Positions 36,533 to 45,856 of a DNA stretch of 64,000 bases are shown here, one piece after another. Source of the stretch: Stygiobacter electus (GTDB taxonomy: Bacteria > Bacteroidota > Ignavibacteria > Ignavibacteriales > Melioribacteraceae); NCBI GenBank assembly GCA_029210465.1, contig JARGDL010000004.1, forward strand, positions 62,001-126,000, read 5' to 3'. The notes under the pieces were generated by a model. That model had not been told where the DNA came from and did not search any database. It worked only from the letters and a program-made list of their open reading frames with translations. The first letter of the stretch is position 1, and every line of letters begins with the position of its first letter. A program made the position numbers and the translations under genes.

Positions 36533-36881
36533 GATATAATACCAAAGTTTTTAATTCATTAAATTCTGTTGAATCAATTTTTTCATCTATAGAAAAGGAT
36601 TTTATTAATTCTGCAAATTGTCCAAACTTATTCATAGCTGTATCAAATTTTTCATTTTTTAAGTTATTGAATTCTTTTGTTACCAGAGTTTTGACAGAAT
36701 CTTTCATCGGACTTGATTTCAATAAATCAATTTTTTCTTCCAATTTATTATAAGCAAATTCAAGTATTTTTTCTTTGCTAACTTTTTTAAATAATTCGCC
36801 ATCATTTCTAAATAAATAAATCCCAACAGCAACAACTACAGTAAGAATTGTAACAAACATTAAGAAACAACCTTTTTTCAA
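36510..36881 (-). CDS. Small membrane-anchored protein of unknown function
   Basis: A 123-residue protein with one N-terminal membrane segment (about residues 5-23, FLMFVTILTVVVAVGIYLF) and a helical, charged periplasmic part (LEEKIDLLKSSPMKDSVKTL). The TTG start overlaps the upstream CorC stop (TTGA) and is preceded by AAAGGT; ATG 36860 would remove the two lysines before the membrane segment and is less likely. I recognise no family. Overlap with the MlaD-like gene suggests an accessory role, which is inference. Confidence 0.6.
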   Translation of the reverse strand: MKKGCFLMFVTILTVVVAVGIYLFRNDGELFKKVSKEKILEFAYNKLEEKIDLLKSSPMKDSVKTLVTKEFNNLKNEKFDTAMNKFGQFAELIKSFSIDEKIDSTEFNELKTLVLYHERSKKN

Positions 36882-38158
36882 CTTTCTACCTTTTCAATTT
36901 GAACTTTGTTAATTCTGTTATTCAAAATTTCTTTTACTGTAAATTTATAATTCTTAAAAGTGAATGAATAATCTTTTTCAGGTATTTTACCAGCATGATT
37001 AAAAACAAAGCCACCTATTGTATCATAATCATCATTTTCTGAAGAAAAATTTTCATTTAATAATTCATTTAATTCATCTATTGACAACTTTCCTAAAACT
37101 TGATAACAATTTTCAGATATTTTTAGTATTTCATTTTCTTCTTTATCATGTTCATCTCTTATTTCTCCAACAATTTCTTCAAGTATATCTTCGAGAGAAA
37201 TTAAACCAGCTGTTCCGCCATATTCATCAACAACAATAGCTAAATGAATTTTCTTTTCTTGAAATTCATGCAATAAATCGTTTATATGTTTTGTAGATGG
37301 AACAAATATAGGTTCGCGAGATATTTTGAGTAAGTTTATATTTTTTGCTTTTTCTTTGTCTTTTATGAAAGGTAATAAATCTTTTGAAATTATAATTCCT
37401 TTTATGTTATCTAAATCTTTTTCATACAAAGGAATTCTGCTATGGCCGGATTCATTAATGATATTTAACAATTCATCAAATGAAGAATCAACTGAAACAG
37501 CGGCGATATCAACTCTTGGTGTCATTATTTCTCTTGCTGTTACAGATTTAAAAGAAACAATTCCGTTAATTAATTCATGTTCATCTGCTTCAATTGTACC
37601 TTTTTCAACACTTAAATCTGCTAATTCTTTAATTTCACTTTCTATCAAAGCAGTTGTAGATTTTTTATCACTAATAAATTTTGATAAATAATTCATTAGG
37701 ATAGATATTAAAAATGAAATTGGATATAACAAAATATAAAAAGAGTAAACTGGGATAATAACAATTTTTAAAGCGGATTTTTGATATTTATTCGCCCATA
37801 TCTTTGGAGTAATTTCACCAACAGTTAAAAGAAGTATTGTTAATAAAATAATCTGAGTAAAAATAGCTGCGTCTTTTGAATAACCATATTTTTCAGATAA
37901 TGATAAAGTTAATTGAACACTAACTATTGATGCCCAAACAGCTACAACTGTATTAGAAAGCAAAATTGTAATTAGAACTTTTTTTGAGTTGTTTAAAAGC
38001 TCAGTTAAATATTTTCCTATAATTAAATGGTCTTTTTTAAACTCTTTAAGATTCTTTTTATCAAATGAAAATATTGCAATTTCAGAGGCAGAAAATAGTG
38101 CTGAAAGAAAAAGACAAATAAAAATAATAATCAAATCTAATGACCAACTTATATCCAA
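36878..38158 (-). CDS. CorC/HlyC-type (CNNM) transporter-like protein with CBS domains
   Basis: A 426-residue protein: DUF21/CNNM membrane domain (three to four helices, residues 1-190), paired CBS domains (about 205-330; AREIMTPRVDIAAV, VDEYGGTAGLISLEDILEEI) and a C-terminal CorC_HlyC FAD-like domain (DYDTIGGFVFNHAGKIP). Relatives take part in magnesium or cobalt efflux; the old name hemolysin is misleading. The start is TTG 38158 with AAGGA somewhat far upstream. Confidence 0.9.
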   Translation of the reverse strand: MDISWSLDLIIIFICLFLSALFSASEIAIFSFDKKNLKEFKKDHLIIGKYLTELLNNSKKVLITILLSNTVVAVWASIVSVQLTLSLSEKYGYSKDAAIFTQIILLTILLLTVGEITPKIWANKYQKSALKIVIIPVYSFYILLYPISFLISILMNYLSKFISDKKSTTALIESEIKELADLSVEKGTIEADEHELINGIVSFKSVTAREIMTPRVDIAAVSVDSSFDELLNIINESGHSRIPLYEKDLDNIKGIIISKDLLPFIKDKEKAKNINLLKISREPIFVPSTKHINDLLHEFQEKKIHLAIVVDEYGGTAGLISLEDILEEIVGEIRDEHDKEENEILKISENCYQVLGKLSIDELNELLNENFSSENDDYDTIGGFVFNHAGKIPEKDYSFTFKNYKFTVKEILNNRINKVQIEKVES

Positions 38159-38186
38159 TTAAAATAATTCCTTAAAAATTTTTCTC

Positions 38187-38609
38187 TTAAAATGGCAAAT
38201 CATCAACTGCTTCTTTATTCTGGTTATCAATTACATCGTTAGTGGATTTAACTTCGTCACTTGTTTTACCATTTGATTCCGAGCCATCAAGTGGGATAAT
38301 ATTTTCAGCAACGATTTCAGTAATATATCTTTTTATATTTTCTTTATCTGTATAATCTCTTTTAGATATTCTACCTTCGACATAAACTTTTTTACCTTTT
38401 TTTAATTTTTCTTTGTAAAAATCTGAAAGATTGTAAGCAACTACATTATGCCATGTAGTTTCATTAACCCAGCTGCCATCTTTACCTTTGTAACTTCTTG
38501 TTGTAGCTACTGAAAAATTAGTTACAGAAATATCATTTGCAGTAAAACGATGTTCTGAATCTTGCCCTAAATTTCCAATTAACATTACTTTGTTTAATGA
38601 GAAAGCCAT
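38187..38609 (-). CDS. ssb: Single-stranded DNA-binding protein
   Basis: The 140-residue SSB has an N-terminal OB-fold (NKVMLIGNLGQDSEHRFT; WHNVVAYN; VYVEGRISKRDY), a short linker and the acidic tip DDLPF that recruits replication and repair partners. It is preceded by a strong AAGGAGAGG ribosome site. Confidence 0.95.
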   Translation of the reverse strand: MAFSLNKVMLIGNLGQDSEHRFTANDISVTNFSVATTRSYKGKDGSWVNETTWHNVVAYNLSDFYKEKLKKGKKVYVEGRISKRDYTDKENIKRYITEIVAENIIPLDGSESNGKTSDEVKSTNDVIDNQNKEAVDDLPF

Positions 38610-38670
38610 AACCTCTCCTTTTTTTGTTTAAGTTAATTTATAATATTTTTTTGATTTTCTAAAATTGATT

Positions 38671-39351
38671 CTAAAAATTTATTTTATATAATAGTAAAAT
38701 AACTAAAGGAATTAAAATATTATCCAAATCTTTTGGACTCAATGCTTCGGTTATTGTTGAAATGAATGCACAAACTATTAAAAAATTCCAGTTAACACTA
38801 ATTCCAAAAAGCAAATGGAAAATTATAGTTCCAATTACACCAAAAATTAAAAAAGTAAAACTCCCCTCAATAGATTTTTCTGATAATATTTTGAATTTAT
38901 GTTTTCCAAAACGAGAACCAACAACAGGTGCTAAACCATCGCCCCAGGTTAAAAATCCCATTGCATACAAAGCTAAATTTGAACCATAAAATATCGTCCC
39001 AAATAAATTCATTACAATTGTAAAATATAATGGTCCTTTTAATAATTCTTTTTTATCACCAGTTCTTGTCATTGTTTTTACTGCTTGATCATCATCTTTA
39101 GCAAAAAAACCTTTTTGTAAAAGTAATAAAGTCCATAAAAAAGCAGGAGAAATATTTAGGTATTTTGTCCAATGAGAAGAATCATAAAACAGCCAAAAAA
39201 TTAACCAGGAACCAGCTGCCAAATGAACAACTTTTCGTGATAAATCCTGTGGAAATCCCTTCTTTACAAAAAAATCCATTAGCCCAACAATTCCAAATAC
39301 ATATATGAATGCAACGATAGTTACAATAATATTTTGAAAAACGGGATTCAT
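38671..39351 (-). CDS. Dolichol/phytol kinase or phosphatidate cytidylyltransferase-like membrane enzyme
   Basis: A 226-residue polytopic protein (about six helices) with SRKVVHLAAGSW near residue 38, WGDGLAPVVGSRFGKHK and SEKSIEGS. These are the signatures of the CTP-dependent dolichol kinase/phytol kinase (VTE5) and diacylglycerol-kinase-like branch of the CdsA superfamily. The substrate, probably a lipid alcohol or phosphatidic acid, cannot be told from sequence. Confidence 0.8.
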   Translation of the reverse strand: MNPVFQNIIVTIVAFIYVFGIVGLMDFFVKKGFPQDLSRKVVHLAAGSWLIFWLFYDSSHWTKYLNISPAFLWTLLLLQKGFFAKDDDQAVKTMTRTGDKKELLKGPLYFTIVMNLFGTIFYGSNLALYAMGFLTWGDGLAPVVGSRFGKHKFKILSEKSIEGSFTFLIFGVIGTIIFHLLFGISVNWNFLIVCAFISTITEALSPKDLDNILIPLVILLLYKINF

Positions 39352-39807
39352 TTAATTTTCGATTTGAATTGTAAATGCTTCTTGAAATGGTGGAAAATTT
39401 TTTAGTACATCACGGATTTTATCTGCTTCTTCTTTGGTTGAATAAGGTGGTATCTGTACTGAATATAATTTTGTACTTTGATTATAAAATATTTGCAGTG
39501 GGAATGAAGTTTTATTTTGATTTTGATTAATAAAAATTTCTGCTCTTTCTTTTGTTGTGAATGCTCCGACCTGAACTGTGTATTTGTAATTTATTTCTGC
39601 TTTTACTTCTTCTTTTGCTTTTTCTTTTGTTCCAAAATTTTCAGGTAGATTTTCTTTTTTAATTATTTTAGTTGTGTCTATATTACTAACATCATCAAAT
39701 ACATAAATTTCAGTATCATCTGCCTTTTTATCTTCAGTTACATATTCAGTCGAAACACAAGAAAATAAAATTAACGATAAACCAATCAATGAAATCTTTG
39801 TTTTCAT
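39352..39807 (-). CDS. SPOR-domain lipoprotein
   Basis: The 151-residue protein has a lipoprotein signal with Cys at residue 17 (LSLILFSC), a charged linker and a C-terminal SPOR domain (about 72-150, YTVQVGAFTTKERAEIF). SPOR domains bind denuded glycan strands at division sites. It ends directly at the start of the next gene. No division partner is adjacent. Confidence 0.85.
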   Translation of the reverse strand: MKTKISLIGLSLILFSCVSTEYVTEDKKADDTEIYVFDDVSNIDTTKIIKKENLPENFGTKEKAKEEVKAEINYKYTVQVGAFTTKERAEIFINQNQNKTSFPLQIFYNQSTKLYSVQIPPYSTKEEADKIRDVLKNFPPFQEAFTIQIEN

Positions 39808-39828
39808 ATTTACCCTAAAAAATTATAA

Positions 39829-39868
39829 GAGTGGTTCCCAAAATATTAAATCATTTTGAAAACCACTC
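39829..39868 (-). terminator. Rho-independent terminator after the SGNH hydrolase gene
   Basis: GAGTGGTT (39829-39836) pairs with AACCACTC (39861-39868). After a two-base internal mismatch CAAAAT pairs with ATTTTG, around an eight-base loop. On the minus strand the hairpin is followed by TTATAATTTTTT. It closes the outer-membrane gene block that ends at 39877 and separates it from the SPOR gene. Confidence 0.7.
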
Positions 39869-39876
39869 CTAAAATA

Positions 39877-41190
39877 CTAAAACAATAGATTATCCAAAGT
39901 TCCTTTCGGAATTATTGGTGTACCGAATACACTTTTTTGAATTTTTTTAGCAAGGATTAAACTTCCTGGAACAGTTGAGACATTAATTAATGGAATATTA
40001 CTTCCCCACTTTTGATTAATTACTTTTATAAATTCATTTGCAACAATTGCATAACCTTGGTTTGTTGGATGCACGCCATCTAAACTGAATAGTCCACCGT
40101 TGACGAACTCTGTGGTAAACTTTGTACCATCAGCTATAATTCCATTTTTTGCAACATTATTGAAAAATGTATTTACATCAACCAATGCAAAACCATTTGC
40201 ATTTGCTAATGATGCTAAAGTAGAATTATAAGAAGCAATTACTGTTTGTACATTAGCGGCTTCATCTTTATCTAAAACTACTGCGTCAGGTAAAGGTTTT
40301 GCAGATGATAAACCATATCCAGTTGGATTTCCATTTGCATCTGTCATCACACTTAAAGCTTGCAATGTAACTAAATCTTGACCTAAAACTAATTGACGAA
40401 TTCCTGTTTTTGTTTGTCCATAAAGTGGAATAATTTGGCCAGTAGAAGGATTTTTAGTTACAGGTGGAACCGTTGTAAAAAATGGTATAGCAGTAACAGA
40501 AGGAATATTTGCAATTACAACTTTAGTTTTAAGGGAAGCTAAACTATCAGCAATTTGTTTCCATAATGCAGCAAACATAGTTGGAGTTGTATATGGAATT
40601 GTACCGCCACTTGTTGCGTGTCCTAAAATATCATTATTACCAATCCAGCAGAAAAGTAAAGTTGGTTTTAATGCTTTTGCTTGTTTGAACTGAGAACCCA
40701 GTCCTCGTAAAATAACATCAAATAATGGATTTGGTTTTCCAGCTTTTGCTGAATAGCTGTCTGAAGTTTTAGTAGTATTTATTATATCATAAGCAAATGC
40801 ACCTGGAATTCCTAAATTATTATATGGAGCGGCATAATTTAAATTAGTTGGCACACCTTGATTAGTATTGTATTTTAATGCAAAAGGTGATAACGAAGCA
40901 ATTTCAATTCTAGTCCCTAAACCTGGATCAGATGCATAAGGTTGTTCAAAATTTGTTTTAACAATATTTGCAATTTGTTTACCAAAGCTATAATCCTGTG
41001 CACTTTTATATAATGAACCTGATTGATAGCCAGCGGTTAAACTATTCCCTAAAACTACAAATCTTTCAAAACTAACTTGCCCGGTTGATGGAGCTTGTGG
41101 TTGATTTAATTCTGTACGATCTTCACATCCAAACACAAAAATTAGACTTAAAAGTAATCCTGTTAAAAATAATTTATTTATTAATTTCAT
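39877..41190 (-). CDS. SGNH/GDSL-hydrolase lipoprotein
   Basis: A 437-residue protein with a lipobox Cys at residue 22 (LIFVFGC). The hydrolase blocks are FVVLGNSLTAGYQSG (block I with Ser), CWIGNNDILG (block III) and SLDGVHPTNQGYAIV (block V Asp/His). Such lipoproteins are common in Bacteroidota/Chlorobiota next to OmpP1/FadL genes, as here, and probably act on lipid or ester substrates at the outer membrane. The substrate is unknown. Confidence 0.87.
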   Translation of the reverse strand: MKLINKLFLTGLLLSLIFVFGCEDRTELNQPQAPSTGQVSFERFVVLGNSLTAGYQSGSLYKSAQDYSFGKQIANIVKTNFEQPYASDPGLGTRIEIASLSPFALKYNTNQGVPTNLNYAAPYNNLGIPGAFAYDIINTTKTSDSYSAKAGKPNPLFDVILRGLGSQFKQAKALKPTLLFCWIGNNDILGHATSGGTIPYTTPTMFAALWKQIADSLASLKTKVVIANIPSVTAIPFFTTVPPVTKNPSTGQIIPLYGQTKTGIRQLVLGQDLVTLQALSVMTDANGNPTGYGLSSAKPLPDAVVLDKDEAANVQTVIASYNSTLASLANANGFALVDVNTFFNNVAKNGIIADGTKFTTEFVNGGLFSLDGVHPTNQGYAIVANEFIKVINQKWGSNIPLINVSTVPGSLILAKKIQKSVFGTPIIPKGTLDNLLF

Positions 41191-41203
41191 TTTGACCTCT
41201 CAA

Positions 41204-42436
41204 TTAAAAATTATAAGAAAAATTTACTCCAAAAAGGTTTGCACTTGAATTATAAGTACCATTAAATGGAGCAAATCCTTTTGTATAACTTACTTGAGAA
41301 TTTGTTATAGTTCTTTCATTGAATCTCAAGAATAAGTATGCTAAATCAATTGAAATATTATCAGTTATTTTATAACCGAACCCAATATTAAAACCAATTC
41401 TATTTGCATCTGGCAAAGTTGGTTCAACCATTTCGTCTTTCACTGGATTTTTATCAAAGAATATTCCACCTCTTAAATCAAAACCATTAAATAAATTGTA
41501 TTCAGCACCTAATCTTGCGATAAATGTATTTTGATAATCTCTTACTGCTGAAAGATCAGTGTATTTTTCATCTTTGAAATCTACAGTTAATTTATCATAA
41601 CTTGACCAACCTACATATTGGAAATCACCAGTTAAAGTTAAACCACAAATTGGTTTGAAAGCTGCACCAAAAGTAACATTTAATGGTGTTGTTAATTTTG
41701 AAGAAATATCACCTTTAGGTAATAATGGAACGATTGCATTTGGACCTGTTGAATTTGCTGTTCCATTTAGAACAAAAGAATTTTCACTTCTAACAGATAG
41801 ACCAAGCGATAAATTCTCATAAGGTTTATATAAAACACCAAGATTAAAACCAAAAGCACTACCGTTACCGTTAAGATCAACATTTGCTTCTCCAGTAAAA
41901 GGTGTAACTTCAGCATTCCTATTTATTGTAACATCACCAAGAGCATAAACAAGTCCGAAGCTCATTGAGAAATTATCATAAAATTTAATAGCTATTGTTG
42001 GAGTAAAATAAAATGTTTTTAAATTTGTTTTAATAGCTAAAAATCTGCCGGGCCAAGTTTTTTCCCATTCAGTTCCTAATCCATATTGATTATTAACAGC
42101 TAAACCTAAATATAAATGATCATTTACTTGATGTGTTACGTAAACATTAATTGGATTAAAAAGTTGATCTTTCATTTTATATTCAGTAATAGATGGTGAA
42201 GGACCACGAAAGCTTGCGCTAGGTTTAATAATTGTAGCTCCAAACATTAAATGCGTTCCATTTAATTGAGTAATACCTGCACCATTAAAAAACAATGCAG
42301 ATGGATCATTTGCTAATCCTGTAAAAGCGCCGGCAAGAGACATTGCTCTAGCTCCATGTTCATTAATTTGAAATCCGCCACCATAAATCTTATTAATATT
42401 TAATAAGATTATTAACATGAAAATTTTTTTTAACAT
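41204..42436 (-). CDS. FadL/OmpP1-family outer-membrane transporter (copy 2)
   Basis: A 410-residue barrel protein with a signal peptide, the hallmark mature N-terminus GGFQINEHGARAMSLAGAFT and an aromatic C-terminus (NFSYNF). FadL proteins carry long-chain fatty acids and other hydrophobic compounds inward. It is a paralogue of the next upstream gene, sharing the N-terminus and phrases such as FQYVGWSSYDKL and RLGAEY-type strands. Transcribed just before the SGNH hydrolase gene. Confidence 0.92.
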   Translation of the reverse strand: MLKKIFMLIILLNINKIYGGGFQINEHGARAMSLAGAFTGLANDPSALFFNGAGITQLNGTHLMFGATIIKPSASFRGPSPSITEYKMKDQLFNPINVYVTHQVNDHLYLGLAVNNQYGLGTEWEKTWPGRFLAIKTNLKTFYFTPTIAIKFYDNFSMSFGLVYALGDVTINRNAEVTPFTGEANVDLNGNGSAFGFNLGVLYKPYENLSLGLSVRSENSFVLNGTANSTGPNAIVPLLPKGDISSKLTTPLNVTFGAAFKPICGLTLTGDFQYVGWSSYDKLTVDFKDEKYTDLSAVRDYQNTFIARLGAEYNLFNGFDLRGGIFFDKNPVKDEMVEPTLPDANRIGFNIGFGYKITDNISIDLAYLFLRFNERTITNSQVSYTKGFAPFNGTYNSSANLFGVNFSYNF

Positions 42437-42477
42437 TATTCCACCTTATTTATTTGAGATGATTTAAAATATCAAAT

Positions 42478-42517
42478 GAATGTCTGTCTTCTTTTTTTAA
42501 AAAAGACCGACATTCAT
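42478..42517 (-). terminator. Hairpin terminator or attenuator between the two FadL-like genes
   Basis: TGTC-T-GTCTT and AAGAC-C-GACA (within about 42481-42513) form an interrupted stem whose middle is a run of T then A, followed on the minus strand by T-rich DNA. It lies after the first FadL-like gene and before the second, so it may reduce read-through. Confidence 0.5.
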
Positions 42518-42533
42518 AAAAATTAATAATTAT

Positions 42534-43799
42534 TTATAAAGAATATGATAAACTGAAGCCGAATAAATGTGCAGTGTTTGAATAGGTTCCATTAAATTTA
42601 AGAACAGAACCAGTAACTTTTCTATCTTGGAAAGTAAGTAACATGTAAGCAAAATCAATACCGAGTTTATCTGTTAATTTTCCTCCAAAACCAATATTAA
42701 ATCCAAGTCTATCAGCATCAGGTAATGTTGGATCAACATATTCAGTTTTAACAGGATTTTTATCATATAACAAACCAGCCCGCAATTGTAAATTATCATT
42801 CATTGTATATTCTAAACCGCCGCGTAATATGAATGTATTTTGATAATCTCTAATAGCAGTTGATACATTTTGTTGTCCATTTGCCGGATTTAAGTCTAAA
42901 TCATATGTTTTAAATGTAACTTCTAATTTGTCATAACTTTTCCAACCTACATATTGAAAATCAGCAGTTAGAGTTAAATCTTTCTGTGGCATATAAGCTA
43001 ACCCGAAAGTAATATTTTGTGGAGTTGTTAATGGTGCTGTAATATCACCATTTGGGAAAGGTAAATTAATTTTAAGAAGTGGATGAGTAAATGTAGCTGG
43101 TGTACTTGTTGCAGTACCAGAGAAATCTAATTTTACTTCACTTCTGTAACTTAAACCAAGTTGTAAATTTTCAGATGCTTTGAATAATAAACCAGCATTA
43201 AAACCAAAACCGGTTGAATTTCCTTGCATAGAGATCATTGGTTCTTGTTGAGTTGGATTTGGGTTTGGAGCTTTTCTTTCGATAGTTACGTCACCCATAA
43301 CAAAAGAACCACCAACACTAACTGATAAATTATCAAATAATTTATAAGCAACAACAGGTGTAAAGAAGAAAGTTCTAATATCGGTATTAACAGCTAAGTA
43401 TCTTCCAACCCAATTTGCATCCCATTTTGTACCTAAGCCAAATTGATTATTTACACCTAATCCAACAAACAGTTTATTCGATAATTGTTGGGTCGCATAA
43501 AAATTAATTGGTGTAAATAACTGTCCTTTCATTTCATAATCTCTTGCTTTTTCATTTTCACCTAAAGTGAAAGAAACAATAGGTGAAATAGTTGTTGTTC
43601 CAAAATAGAACTTAGTACCTTTTAATTGTACTATACCAGCAGGGTTAAAATAAATAGCAGATGGATCGTTTGCCAAACCAGCAAAAGCACCAGCTAGAGA
43701 CATTGCTCTGGCACCTTGTTCATTAATTTGAAATCCGCCAGCAAATGAAATGCTTGTAAAAAAAGAACAAGCGACTAATAAAGTAAGTAGTTTCTTCAC
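42534..43799 (-). CDS. FadL/OmpP1-family outer-membrane transporter (copy 1)
   Basis: A 421-residue barrel with signal peptide (residues 1-20), FadL N-terminus GGFQINEQGARAMSLAGAFA followed by GLANDPSAIYFNPAGI, and a C-terminal beta-strand ending FSLSYSL. It starts with GTG at 43799, four bases after a perfect AGGAGG, suggesting strong expression. It should move hydrophobic substrates across the outer membrane. Tandem duplication with the next gene is evident. Confidence 0.94.
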   Translation of the reverse strand: MKKLLTLLVACSFFTSISFAGGFQINEQGARAMSLAGAFAGLANDPSAIYFNPAGIVQLKGTKFYFGTTTISPIVSFTLGENEKARDYEMKGQLFTPINFYATQQLSNKLFVGLGVNNQFGLGTKWDANWVGRYLAVNTDIRTFFFTPVVAYKLFDNLSVSVGGSFVMGDVTIERKAPNPNPTQQEPMISMQGNSTGFGFNAGLLFKASENLQLGLSYRSEVKLDFSGTATSTPATFTHPLLKINLPFPNGDITAPLTTPQNITFGLAYMPQKDLTLTADFQYVGWKSYDKLEVTFKTYDLDLNPANGQQNVSTAIRDYQNTFILRGGLEYTMNDNLQLRAGLLYDKNPVKTEYVDPTLPDADRLGFNIGFGGKLTDKLGIDFAYMLLTFQDRKVTGSVLKFNGTYSNTAHLFGFSLSYSL

Positions 43800-43845
43800 A
43801 CAACCTCCTCTTTGGTTATTGAATTTTCATCGAAAAATAAATAAA

Positions 43846-43860
43846 TGCTTTAAAAAAGCA
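43846..43860 (-). terminator. Terminator hairpin after the biotin carrier gene
   Basis: TGCTTT (43846-43851) pairs with AAAGCA (43855-43860) around AAA. On the minus strand it is followed by TTTATTTATTTTT. It lies just past the stop of the biotin carrier gene and before the FadL-like gene. Confidence 0.5.
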
Positions 43861-43869
43861 AAAGAATAA

Positions 43870-44370
43870 TTATTCAATTATTATAATAATTGAATTTTTT
43901 TCTACTGACTCTCCTTCTTTACATCTAATTTCTTTAATTATACCGCTCGATGGTGAATGAATATCATTTTCCATTTTCATTGCTTCAAGAATTAACAATG
44001 GTTCACCAAGTTCAACTTTTTCACCAATTTTCTTTTTGATCTTTAAAATTAATCCAGGCATTGGGGCCTTTACTTCAGCGTGATGTTTACTTGCTGAAAT
44101 ATTTTTTTGTAATTCAAAAGCTGTTTCTTCCAATTTTGTTCTTGCAACTGCATCGATATGCCAACCATCAATTAAAAATCTTGTGTATTCAGATTCATTT
44201 TTGTTCAGGGCAATTTCATAAACTTTATTACCATAAATAAATGATATTAAATTGTTACTGATTTTTTGGAGTGAAACGTTAATTATTTCCCCATTTATTT
44301 CTATTTGATTTTGAGAAAGTACTTTTACTTGTTTCTTTTTATGATTTACAGTTATAACGTATTCATTCAT
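43870..44370 (-). CDS. Biotin carboxyl carrier protein
   Basis: The 166-residue protein ends in a biotinyl domain (about residues 95-166) with the modified lysine in LILEAMKMENDIHSP. The N-terminal ~90 residues resemble the biotin-domain linker of acyl-CoA or propionyl-CoA carboxylase alpha chains rather than the AccB of acetyl-CoA carboxylase. It overlaps the biotin carboxylase gene by 8 bases, so the two form one enzyme. The carboxyltransferase subunit is not in this window. Confidence 0.9.
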   Translation of the reverse strand: MNEYVITVNHKKKQVKVLSQNQIEINGEIINVSLQKISNNLISFIYGNKVYEIALNKNESEYTRFLIDGWHIDAVARTKLEETAFELQKNISASKHHAEVKAPMPGLILKIKKKIGEKVELGEPLLILEAMKMENDIHSPSSGIIKEIRCKEGESVEKNSIIIIIE

Positions 44371-45856
44371 AAAGAAGATTTCTCCAACTACTTTTTTTAC
44401 TTTTATTGTATGATGCTGAATTATTTTTCTTTTCTTCTTTTAATAATGCAGAAAGGGATGCTATAACTTCTTCATATTCTTCTGGCAGGTTTTCTTTCCA
44501 TTTGTTTGGAATTAATGGTATAAATTTATTTTCAATAAAATTAATGTCGAAACTGCCATCTAAAAATTCTTCTTGACTTAATATCCATTTGTAAAAGGGT
44601 ATATTTGTGATTACTCCACAAATTTGATATTCACTTAATGCACGTTTCATTCTTGCAATTGCTTCTTCTCTATTGCTGCCCCAAGCAATTACTTTAGCCA
44701 ACATTGGATCGTAATAAATCGGGACATCACTTGAAACATCAATCCCTCTTTCAATTCTAATTCCAGGTCCTGATGTTAATCTGTGCAAAGTTATTTTACC
44801 GGTTGAAGGGGAAAAATTGTTTTCAACATCTTCAGCATAAATTCTGCATTCAATTGCATGACCAAAAATATTTAAATCTTCTTGTTTTATACTTAACTCT
44901 TTACCTTCTGCAATTTTTATTTGTTCTTTTACAATATCAAACCCGGTTATCATTTCTGTAACTGGATGTTCAACTTGTAATCGTGTATTCATTTCGAGAA
45001 AGTAGAAATTTTTATTTTTATCTAAAAGGAATTCAATTGTTCCTGCGTTATAGTAATTACAAGCTTTTGCTGCTTGAATAGCTGTTTGAGTAATTTTTTT
45101 TCTAATGTTTTCATTAATTGTAATTGAAGGAGCTTCTTCAATTACTTTTTGATGTCTTCTTTGCACTGAGCATTCACGTTCAAAGAGATGGAGATAATTT
45201 CCATGTTTATCAGCCAATATTTGAACTTCAATGTGTTTAGGATTTTCAATATATTTTTCAATGTAAACTTCACTATTTCCAAAAGCTTTTTTTGATTCAC
45301 TTGTTGCAAGATTAAATGCATTTTCAAATTCTTGTTGAGAAAAAACTTTTCTCATACCTTTACCACCGCCACCAGAAACAGCTTTGAGCATTATTGGATA
45401 ACCAATTTCTTTAGCAATCTTTTTTCCTTCTTCAATATTTGAAATTGGTTCTGTTGTTCCAGGCACAATTGGAACGTTATTTTGTTTCATTAAAGTTCTT
45501 GCTTCAGTTTTTCCACCCATTAATTTTACTGATGCAGATGATGGACCTATAAAAATAATTCCAGATTTTTCCACTAATTCAATGAACTCATAATTTTCTG
45601 ATAGAAAACCATAGCCTGGATGAATAGCATCAGCTTTTACTTTTTTTGCAAGTTCAATAATTTTTTCTTTGTTGAGATATGATTCATTTGCTGGTGGTGG
45701 ACCAATTAAATAAGCCTCATCAGCTCGACGAACATGAAGTGAATTTTTGTCAGCTTCTGAATAAATTGCTATTGAAGTAATATTTAGCTCACGACATGCT
45801 TTAATAATTCGATGAGCAATTTCACCACGATTTGCAATTAAAATTCTTTTTATCAT
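44363..45856 (-). CDS. accC: Biotin carboxylase subunit of an acyl-CoA carboxylase
   Basis: A 497-residue ATP-grasp enzyme: KRILIANRGEIAHRII, AVSGGGGKGMRKV, ECSVQRRHQKVIEEAPS, FLEMNTRLQVEHPVTE. It carboxylates biotin with bicarbonate and ATP. A C-terminal extension of ~50 residues beyond AccC and the neighbouring carrier suggest a propionyl-CoA or acetyl-CoA carboxylase alpha chain split into two genes. Substrate undecided. Confidence 0.93.
   Translation of the reverse strand: MIKRILIANRGEIAHRIIKACRELNITSIAIYSEADKNSLHVRRADEAYLIGPPPANESYLNKEKIIELAKKVKADAIHPGYGFLSENYEFIELVEKSGIIFIGPSSASVKLMGGKTEARTLMKQNNVPIVPGTTEPISNIEEGKKIAKEIGYPIMLKAVSGGGGKGMRKVFSQQEFENAFNLATSESKKAFGNSEVYIEKYIENPKHIEVQILADKHGNYLHLFERECSVQRRHQKVIEEAPSITINENIRKKITQTAIQAAKACNYYNAGTIEFLLDKNKNFYFLEMNTRLQVEHPVTEMITGFDIVKEQIKIAEGKELSIKQEDLNIFGHAIECRIYAEDVENNFSPSTGKITLHRLTSGPGIRIERGIDVSSDVPIYYDPMLAKVIAWGSNREEAIARMKRALSEYQICGVITNIPFYKWILSQEEFLDGSFDINFIENKFIPLIPNKWKENLPEEYEEVIASLSALLKEEKKNNSASYNKSKKSSWRNLLYE

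Noticed and set aside
45142..45327. Second minus-strand frame inside accC
   Set aside because: Out-of-frame shadow of a conserved enzyme, Lys/Ile/Leu-rich with no start signal.
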